A stretch of DNA of 64,000 bases, from positions 15,672,342-15,736,341 of the forward strand of contig NC_135549.1 in the NCBI RefSeq assembly GCF_964340395.1, in the 5' to 3' direction. The stretch's first letter is position 1. The number at the start of each line of letters is the position of its first letter. Source of the DNA: Glandiceps talaboti. Lineage: Eukaryota > Hemichordata > Enteropneusta > Spengelidae. Positions 38,557 through 49,200 of the stretch are shown here, piece by piece. The notes beneath the pieces are model-generated. The model was not told the DNA's origin and ran no database searches. It saw only the letters and a program-made list of their open reading frames with translations. Made by a program: the position numbers and the translations under genes.

Positions 38557-39941
38557 AAAGGCTAACACTGCCCTTGGAAAGGAATGCGGAATTGCCTTCA
38601 TGCACGTCTCATGGGCTAACTATACTACAGACTTTTGTCAGAGGGAAACCTCTATAATTAAATATTTACAACAGGTGATACTTTAGCCTAGGTTAATCAA
38701 AACGTGGCATAGGGGTTTTATAGTTTAAAGTTGCAATATACAAGTACATATGACTTGTACTCTTTACAATCACACAGCAACACAATGTTTTTATTACACA
38801 TTGCTACTGTAGCTATCGCCTCCATACAGAGGGCATTTACATTTAATTTATCATTATACTTAATATATGATGACCCTGTTCCAAGGAAGAAATACGTAAG
38901 ATGTCACTTTTGATCAATGGCTTGGTCATTAACAGACTATCATATAAATTTACATTTGTGACTTTCAAATATGTTATTCTAACTTACATGAATTTTATAT
39001 TGCGACGCTGATTCGACACCGTTGGTTTTAACTGAGTGGAAAGTTCGGCATGTCATTTTGCTCCTACGTAAATTCTAGCTCTTCACTCTTCTTGTTGAAC
39101 TTTATGTCAGGTCATAAACCTTGTCGCAGGAGAATGATGTGTGCATAATTTTCTCTCATTTGTTCTCAAATACAGTAGTTAGACGCTTTACAGCAAATAA
39201 AGCGATTATGAAAAGATTTGTATTGGTTTAGTTAATCTATTTATTTGTTGCCTGTGGATACACTCATGACAAATGTAAAAATAAAGCTTCCTATTCCTTC
39301 TATCTTTCTGTCTTATATCCGCAAATAATTCGAGATAAAAGGTGGTGTTCGGATTGATTATGCTTGAATATTCTATCTTGTCTACACATTCAGAGATTCG
39401 AAGTTGTAGTTTAGATATTAGCTGATGATTTTTATCAAAGTTGAACCTTATTAGTCTACACTACTGATAGAAACTGATGAAAAGGGTCATCTTGAACTTC
39501 AGGTTAGGAAGTTTTATTACAGATGTTTCAAGCAATGGCTCATCAGGTTTTGTTTCATCTTCAACTTTAAGTACACAACGATTACAAACTTAAAGTGAGA
39601 AAAAATATATTGTTATTATTGCAATTACATGCCATTGGCTTTACTTAAACGCCTTCATCTGTCACCAAATATGAAAGTAACATTGGGTCCTCCCTGTATT
39701 TAGCATTTAGTATCACACTTGTGCTTATTGCATTTTCTTGTATATGTACTTAAAAATGTATTCAAATAATGAGGTTTGAAAACTTGACGCAATGAGTAAA
39801 TGAGTTCTATTGTCATACCACATTTGATGAAAGGTACTTGAGTAGTAGTTTGCATATACTCTTGTTAGACTATCGATTACTTTGGTTGGCAAGACAACAA
39901 AGATCAATCGATGTTAGCAGACAAATTATGAGCACTTGTCG
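38557..39941. other. Intergenic, gene 1 to gene 2
   Basis: 1.4 kb with candidate poly(A) hexamers at about 38657, 39196 and 39280. No lectin-like exons were found here. Confidence 0.5.
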
Positions 39942-39967
39942 GGAAAGTGAGCGTGATTTGATTTCGT
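39942..39967 (+). promoter_or_regulatory. Conserved upstream block of gene 2
   Basis: A 26-bp block beginning GGAAAGTGAGCGTGATT, 95 bp before the gene 2 ATG, matches 24 of 26 bases with 56890-56915 in front of gene 3. The surrounding non-coding DNA is far less alike. It may be a proximal promoter element or part of a conserved 5' UTR. No TATA box is obvious. Confidence 0.5.
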
Positions 39968-40036
39968 TAGTCAGTGTGCGTTGCATCTCTGTTAAACTTT
40001 GATCCATACCTTGGGCTGCGAGTTATCGTATGCATC

Positions 40037-40103
40037 ATGTTGTCTGTGATGTTAGGCTCTCTCTTTTGGGTTGTGTATATCTCTCCCCAAGGAACACAGG
40101 CCG
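40037..40103 (+). CDS. Gene 2 exon 1, signal peptide
   Basis: ATG followed by L-S-V-M-L-G-S-L-F-W-V-V-Y-I-S and a cleavage-like G-T-Q-A. It has 22 codons plus one base before the G|GTGAGT donor in phase 1. Gene 3 exon 1 has the identical length (67 nt). A 26-bp block shared with gene 3 lies 95 bp upstream of this ATG. An out-of-frame ATG 8 bp upstream gives no signal sequence. Confidence 0.72.
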
Positions 40104-43100
40104 GTGAGTGTGCTAACAAGAAACTTATCATATTTCGCAGTGTGTATTGCTGATCATAGTTATATTCAAGAGTGCTTGAAAATAACTTGTCAAGGAACAT
40201 TATATATAGGTGTAGACATATATATGTAGACATTGAAAGAATCATGTACTGTTACAGTAGGTGATTGTTTTGTTTCATCATGCAGTTATTTCATGTGAAT
40301 AAAATCAGGGTGTTATATAAAAGGTACTAATAATTGCTTAGATATCAGCATTTTGGAACATCAGATTCAAGTAAAAGTTGTTACTTCTACAATATAAATG
40401 ATTACATTTGCAAGTGCTTGAGTATTCATACAAGTTCGAACACCAAGTGAAAAGTCACTAGAAAATATCAACTGCTTACGACTTCTTTTTCCACTTATTG
40501 AAAAAATAATTACCAGTTTTAATCTTAACTGAACAAGGTCTTTCTTTTATTTTTACTTGAATGTATATGTTTTGCTATAATTTGTAAAATTCCGCATATA
40601 AAATTCCCTTCAAACTGCAAAGGTTCATAAGATTGACATCACAAAAGCGTTTGTAGACATTAAACATTTATTTTTTTTTCTCCTTGCCTATACTTTCGAA
40701 ATCTAGATGTGAATTTACTTAAGATATTGTTGATTTTTACTCCGACCTGTTAGCAAAAATGCCAATATTTTACCATATTTTATTCCATTGTTTACAATAT
40801 TTAGTCAAGTAAGCACAATTTTGTAAGTTTTGATAACACCTCCTTACATGGATAACCATGGAAACAAGTATAGTGACTCTTTTTTTTAAATGTTCAATAT
40901 TCTTCGCAAATTTCGGTGAAATGGACATTATTTTTTTTTAAAGTTATATATGTTAGTACTTCTCCATTAACTTGTTAACTATAACATTACCAACAGATTA
41001 ATATTAAAATCACCAAACAGTGTACAGGTAGTAAAATTCGTATTTATTCTCTAATTGTGAATACAAATTTGAGGAGTAGGACAGGTGTGATCTGAATGTA
41101 CAACTTGTTAAGTGTGGCTGGCATACACATTCGTATTGGAGAGGGTTAAGCGTGTTTACAATAGGGCACAGTAAATACTCAATTCATTAAATTACTCTGG
41201 GATGAACATTAAGTATTAAGAACTAGTCATATCTTATTAAGGAGACATTATATTACAGAATTGCAGGAGGGAAATGTTGATTCTTGATCATAGGCTATAA
41301 TTTTTTAATGAAATTACAATGATGAAATATGATTTATTGTCGGTATGAAACAGTTAATTAACAATCTTTATAACAGGGCACTATAATGTCCATGTTCGTT
41401 AAAATAGTCTCATTTAAGACAGTGAAGTAAAGCAAAATCTTGTTTCCGATATAATGATCATATTAAGAGTGAATAAAGGCAGTTATAGATAATTGAGATC
41501 TAGATAAACCATTTGACAGACTGGAAAATTTATAGTATCATATTTAGAGAATTGTATTGGTTCTCAGTTTTTTTTCAGTCAAATTATGCGAGTGGGATAA
41601 TGAAATGGAAAAAACTGTGATCAAGGTATATTAAACACCCTAAATATGATTCCCAATTTCGTTGTTATTCATAAGTTATAATAATAGCCAGCCAATTCCT
41701 AAAAATCGTTACAATAATATAAAACGTCTAAAATTTCAAGTCGTGTTTTGGTTACATCTCCAGTATTTGGATTAAGTTTGATTTATATGCTAGAAAGCAG
41801 GAAATTAACTTATTGAGATTTAACTAATTCTATTCACATTCGAATAGGGGGATTAAATCGTGTGACCTTTGTTTGACGGCGAATTAATTTCCACTATTAA
41901 AATCCCTATAAAAACCAAAGTTATTGACTTATTTTACTTTTGGAGAAAGACAAATATTTAATACTTTTTCGTTGTTCCCAAGAAAACATTTTCTCGTGAT
42001 TTCAGAAACATTTATTATACTTGTTTCATATTAACGTTCCTAAAGCAATGAAGGATTATCGTGTATTTTGATATTTCCGTCAACCCTATCAAAGAAGAAA
42101 AAGAATATCATAGTCAGCGGATTAAAACTCATGCAAGATGAATTTCATAATGGGTAACTTTGGTTGGGACTATGATCGATTCAACTTCATTATGATTGAT
42201 CCAACTTTCATACACGTAGTAATTTCCATGAACAGATTCAGCCAATGCTAGTATCTACTTCAATGGGGCAATCAGTCCGTACCAAGCTGGCGACTCCATC
42301 CAAGTAAACTTTGCCGTCATGGCAGATATGCAGCTTGGAGAGGATGCAGTATTGCTTGTTGATGCAAGTGAAAACTTAGAGGTAACAAGCGAAGAATTAT
42401 ATTCCTAATCAAATGTGTCAAATTTTGATATTAATCACACAGTTAACTTTCGTACGCATCGTTTCAATAATAAGTGCTCTTCTGATAGCTCCTTTGTACG
42501 CGTCAAGCTAGCAAAACGTATTGTATGATATCCTCAGGGCATTTTTATTAAGTTTATTAGTTTTTTCCGAGCACAGTATATGCTGCCTATCGTCGGTGCC
42601 AATCAATTTCCTTTGCATTAAATACATACTTATTGGCCAAGTCCTCAATATACAAAGAAATCACTTTTGAGTTAATTGGAGAATTTATATTTTAGCACTT
42701 TGACATTATTGGAGAATTTAGGCTTCAGTGAATAAGTAAATACAATACCAAGAACAATACTTGTATACAGTTATTGATATTACGATTCTATGAATAATGA
42801 GTGCATTTAGTGTATGATTCCAGCCTTTGTTGTTCATTTATTATCATTTTATTATTGGATTTCCTTACTTTTTACAAATTCTTTTAAAGGACATACCATT
42901 CTCCTCAGACTTGTAACTATGTACTGGGATTATACTCATTAATCGTGTATCTCTGTGTAAATAATTGCATACATTGATTGACGCAAACAAGGTTCTATGC
43001 TAGGATTTACATTCATGATCATATCAAGACTATATTGAGAAGATGTAGATGTGGAATCTTAAAGACTAGATGGTGGTCAGATTCAAAGGTTTCTGAAATA

Positions 43101-46100
43101 GTAACATGACTGAAAATGTCAAAAATTAGTAACTTTTGTTCAGAACAAAATAAATATGCCCACCCTGTCTAAGGTACAAATAAAATAATCCTGATTATTA
43201 CCATCTTACAGCCTGTCATTAGTCATTCTTATCCCTTCATACTTACAAAAAACCCACAAAATAAGCAGTCACGTGGTGGAAATAATATGGTTCAGGTTAT
43301 TCATTACCACGGTCTTGTCATTTCTAGTGAGATATTTGGAAAACTTGAATTAAGTAATAAAGATTTTAAAAGTTTTCAAGTTTCTGATATATGCGAATAA
43401 CCTTTATGCAAGCAATACAGCTTTGTATAGTAAAGCTTTTAAAGTGCAATTTTCTGCTCAGTTGGTAGAAGATACTCAAGTGTTGGCGTATTCCCATATG
43501 ATTGAGCAGTGGATTGCAGCCGACACGGTAAGCAGTATATATATAGTGTGATGTGTAAACTGAGTTTGACACAGAAGTTGGGATCTATGTCGGATTCGAC
43601 CCAGGGACTCCTAGTGTACAATATTTGCAAGATGTACGCCCTTAATTAATTGATGGACACTGAAAGAGAAGGCTACACCTGCGGAATTTATTTTAGGAAT
43701 TATTGGGAAGATATTTCAAACATCAGAAGTCTGACAACGGTATGACACCCACATCCAACTTCTTGGAAGCACGAAATATTGATTCCCTCTTCACAAAGAA
43801 ATTACGATTATATTAGGATTTAGGCATTACTTTCTAAAATTATATATAAATCACCATAAAACACCATTGCTACCACAACTACCGCTATACAGACATTTCA
43901 CTAAGTTAACTCCCTTTTATAATAGATATCTTAATAATTTCTTCTTAACAAGACGTCAATATCGTGCATAATGTTTATCAATAAAGTGACAGTAAACAAA
44001 TATCTTGCTTGTGGATATCTAAGACTCACTTAATATCACTTATAGTTGTAAAATTAATGTAAATTAAAGTAACGTATTTACCCACTGTTTTTATCCACAG
44101 CCTGCTTCACTAGTCATTCATACTGCGAACAAAAGTCTAACTCAAATTAGATACACAGGTGTTATTCACGCGCATTGGAAAATTGAGGGGGAAATCACTG
44201 CTAATCTTGAAGGTATTGTGAATGTTTTTGAGATTTTTTCGTAGACTTTTCGACTCTGTGAGATGCAACCATGGTGTTGTTCATTGTTGCTATGGGGGGG
44301 GGGGGGTGTTTAATGATTCAGGAGTTCATCTTTGAGCTATATGAATAAGGAAATGTTTGAAAAATGTACTAACTTACAATTATATTTCTCACCGAACAGC
44401 AGGGGTTCATTTAGGACAGAAACTATTTGTTACTCTATCATGCGACATCGGAGCAGCTCATCTCAACCTAGAATTAGAGAGTTATCCCATATACGTAGAA
44501 ACTCCGTCTTTCATTTTCTCCTGGAATGAGCTTGAGTCAAACGGAAACAAATTCGTAAAGATTGGAGAAAAAGCAAATGCAGCGCTTACACTTTCATTGC
44601 CAGCTGTTACATTAGACTACTGGACAGTAGAGATTCATGCACCACTGGACACTTGCAATAACAGTGTAGCCATGACCATCACAGATGCTAGTGTTGTACG
44701 TGTCGGTGATAATATTCCATGTGATTCGAACTGCGAAACTGGTATAAATGACGGTTGGACTTATACGTCTAGTTTAAGCACTCACGAGCTTGACTTTGCA
44801 TCAACGACAGTTAGCCAACCTTTCGAGATCATCAACGGAAATGTGGCTAACATTAATAACCGAATGGAATTCAATGTCGAACTGAGAATGGAAGATGCTC
44901 CATGCCTCATCAACGGGTCTTTATTTTGGATCACTGTTGGAATATCGTTTGAAGACGATCTAATTTTGGTTGGACAGATACCTGTTTACGCAATCGTTGA
45001 ACAATATCGTTGGCCCTCTCTTCATCTCGAATATGAAATCATGCCAATGATGCCGACACTGCACCAGGGGTAAGTGTTATACAGTTTGATACTGCCATAC
45101 AGTTACCTCACATAATTGTGTTTGTACCAGTCTGGAAAACTCAACTGTTATTATAAATTGGGTTCAATATATGCCTCATCAATGTATGACTTAAACTCAT
45201 GTCTTCAATTTGAGATTTGGCCAATTAATAAAACAAACTGGCATGTTGTGTTTCCAGTGACCCGACCGGCCCTAGTCTAAGCCGTGGACCCTAAACAATT
45301 TTCTGGTATTCAAAGACAAGGTAAAATGGCGAGACGTCCACTGCTATTTCCGTGTAAATGTTCTTGACAAAGTTTCTTTGGCAATTCTTTTTTAATCAAT
45401 TCCAAAGAAATCAATTCTTTTAAAAATGTTACTTAAATTTATATGATACAGTGTTTATGTTGTGTTTATCTACTTCAAATTTGATTGTCTTCTTTTACTT
45501 GTATTACACCTCATTAAACTATCACAGAAGTATTGTGACCAAGAAGTATCTTGTCTTAAGGTCGAAGCAATTGCTCAACAACAACAAAAGGAAAATACAT
45601 ATAATAAAACTCCGACCTACCTACCCTATATTCTGAAGTCATGTTATCAGAAACAATTAATATTGAAACAGATTGATATTGAAACAGATTGGCACACTAA
45701 AAATGTATCTTCTACGGAACAAATCTAACGGAAACAAAAACAGCAATGTAGGATGAATGAATTGAAGAAACAAAACTAAGTCGAAGACTTTTATTGTTTT
45801 TTTTCAATGAGAGAGTTATTAATAAACACTTTTTTTTCCGCAGTGACGTGGTTGAAATTTGTATCCAAGTAAAACATTATTATGAACTATCAAATGCGTA
45901 TGCTTGGAATACATCACTTAATTTTATATCTACACCATTCGTGAAATTTAGAAATCTGACACGAAGGAATGCCAATACTTCAGAGTCCTTCCCGGATGTC
46001 CTACAAGGAGCTACGTTAACAGAGTTTGTAGTAAGTGGTCAACACTTAGAAGTGACGAGCATTATAATCGTCTACACACTTGAACATAGGTTGATGACTT

Positions 46101-46160
46101 GTATTAAACATCTATTAGTTGCATATTTTAAAATGTATCACTATACGACCAGAAGTACTG

Positions 46161-46245
<85 letters not shown>

Positions 46246-49200
46246 CATGATTTAGATAAACAATATGAGCACATGTTCATTATGTACATCATATAGTCTA
46301 GAGCCAAACGTCCACACGTACACTGGTATAGAGTCATGTTCACCATGTAGATCATACAGTCTAGAGTCTTCAAAAGTGAAGAGTCATTCCAGAGAAGAAT
46401 TCTAGAACTAGAAAAGTCTCAGTATAACCAGATTTAAACTGAATGCCTTCCGTAGGAGCAAAGTCTTTCGATTTTCATTCCTACACACAATGATTGTTGG
46501 AATGCAAAATAACATGTTGCAATAACGCCATCTGTTTTGATTAATCATCTTCACATTCTACAAACCTGTCGAGATTGTTTATTGCATCTACAGATTGGAA
46601 AAATTACCTTTTCAAGAAATGTCTACTTTTGCCTTGAGCTTGTCATCGATCCTGGACGACAAAGGGAAAATGGAACACACACCTTCGTTGGGGCTCTTGA
46701 AGTATTGTATTCATCATATGACGGACTGAGACTCTCAATTCCTTTATTACAGATCATACTGGAGTATGTTTCTGAGGGTAGGGAGAACATTGTATTTTAA
46801 TATCACAGACCAATTTCTCGTATTTTAAATATTGAGAAGACAATGTCGTTGATATTAAACATCTGAAATAAATTCTTACATGATAGAATAATGCCATTAA
46901 GGTATACCTCTTATAGCCACCTCTTTGATAACGTTTTAACTACACAACATAACACAACACAACGCGTATGATTTGATTATTTAATCCAGAAATTATATTC
47001 AGTTATAAACATTTTTTGATGTGGAAAACTATGGTGTTTATTGTACTAGCTACATTAACCATATAGACCGAGCTGATGCCCATTCCACCATTTACATTTA
47101 TGCTAATAAGCACCAGGTCCTGCATGTGAGTTTTCTGCACTTTGGTATAGTAATCGTAATATAACCAACACTACTGGTGTGGAGCTGGTAATACTAATAT
47201 TATTTAACATATTTTTTCAACGCATTGTAGATATCGTTAACACGCAAGAAACATTAACAACTGATACAGGTAAGATGTCTACGAAGAGAGTTCACTTTTA
47301 ATATCACGTGTAGTTTATAGTAATGATGTAATAAAGGTATTACTGATATCAAGTTTGGCTTCTTCAGGTAATTTCCCTTTATTCATATCCAAAATAATTT
47401 GTAAAATTCAGCTACACATTTTCTGGGAGCATAACTGTATATTTTGTATGAAATCATACCATTAATTGCTTTACACGCCTCCGCTCCGCCCCCTCGAAGT
47501 TAATAATTCTTTTTTGTTCATTCTATAAAACAGATGGTAACATTACATCGCAGGGTGTACTAATGTCTGATACAGGTAAGATTTACGTAAAATTAAATTT
47601 AAAAGTGTTTTTCACTTTTTTAAGAAAACGTTTAATTGTCAAATTCAATGTTATATAAACAAGACATATACCAAGTGTGTTGATGAAACCATTGTAAGAG
47701 TGTGTCATTTAGTTTATCTAACTTCTTGTACTAAACTCTCATACTTGTTTATACTATGTTTGAGTCATTTATCAGAATACAACTATAATTGTTAAAGCAG
47801 TAATTCCCTTTCTCTGGCTTTTACATTACGTATTTATTCACACACCTTTAGGAAAATGTGACTTCTAAAAGTGATAGACAACTTACAGAGGCTGTAAAAG
47901 GAAGATGTTCGTCCATAGTGATTCACTAACATACTAACTAATTCTATAAATCTTTAATTAAAATATAACATCTTATTGTCCTTCAATCAAATACTTTACA
48001 AACAGTGCTATCACCAGGCAGCCTTCTAGTGTTTGATGAAGATGGGCTAATGTACGTATGTGCCCCAACAAACAGAAAAGGGTAATGAATGCTATCACAA
48101 AGCTATCACAAATATCAAGATTACAAATTTTGAAGTAATGTGATGTTTCATGACATAAGATTAACGACGTTCATCATGTCTTGAATACTGTCACTGAAGA
48201 GTTTTATTTCATGCCAAGTAAAATCCTTTTATCCATATGATTACATGGACCTTGGTTCAAGTAAAACGTCATGGTTATATTCACGATTTAACAAAAAAAA
48301 ACATTCAAAATATATTTTAAACGATAGCTATTTTTCAATTTCCCCGAAAGCTATGGTAAATGCGTGGTTGGCATTACAGGTGGCAGGTGGCTCGGTGAGT
48401 ATGAATTGGCAATACATTTGCAATCAAAACATTCATAAATATCACATTTGTTAAATGCACTTTCGCTGGAGACAGATTAAACACGTCTTGACGCCAAAAC
48501 CTATACGATTGCCGACATTAATATTACTGATCATAGTATCGAGGCAATGTACACATATACGCATTAGTCAGTTTGGTGATAGCTTTATTCCATGAGTTTG
48601 ACACTTAATAACAGATACAAAATATCGGTTGTGTGGGTTTTACATGACATCATTGTTCTGTACAATCATATTTTTATAATGTTAAATTACAGGATATAGT
48701 CGTTTTGTTCACCGCTTACTTGGATTGGACGCTGTAAGTGGTAAACTGTATGGTACTGGATACACTCAAAGCTATAGTGATGACACCTCTGGGTACATTG
48801 AAAGCAATGACAATGGCACAACATGGATTTATATACCTTTGGAGCAAAAGACAAACTTATCAAATTATTCGAACTTTGCGTCGTCCTCTCCGCTGGATGG
48901 TGAGAAACAATATGATATATACTTTCGGTTGCTGTCAATTTTTCCATCAACAAATTAAATGTACATAAATCAAACAAAATTTCAAGCAGTTACATTTGTT
49001 TGAAAACTATCATACAAGCGATAGCGATGTATTTTACCGTTTTTTATATGAACGAGCAAGTGTTTAGGTTCTAAACTTTATTATAAATGACACATGTTTA
49101 AAAAATTCTCGCTTTTTTATCAATTCATCAGCTGCATGGCAGTACATAAAATTGGCAACGACTGCGAGTTATATCCAGAAAGAAGAACGTCCGCAGACCC

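Noticed and set aside
48245-48454. Plus-strand frame overlapping the 44-nt exon of gene 2
   Set aside because: It is in another frame. The 44-nt exon is supported by its gene 1 counterpart and phase.
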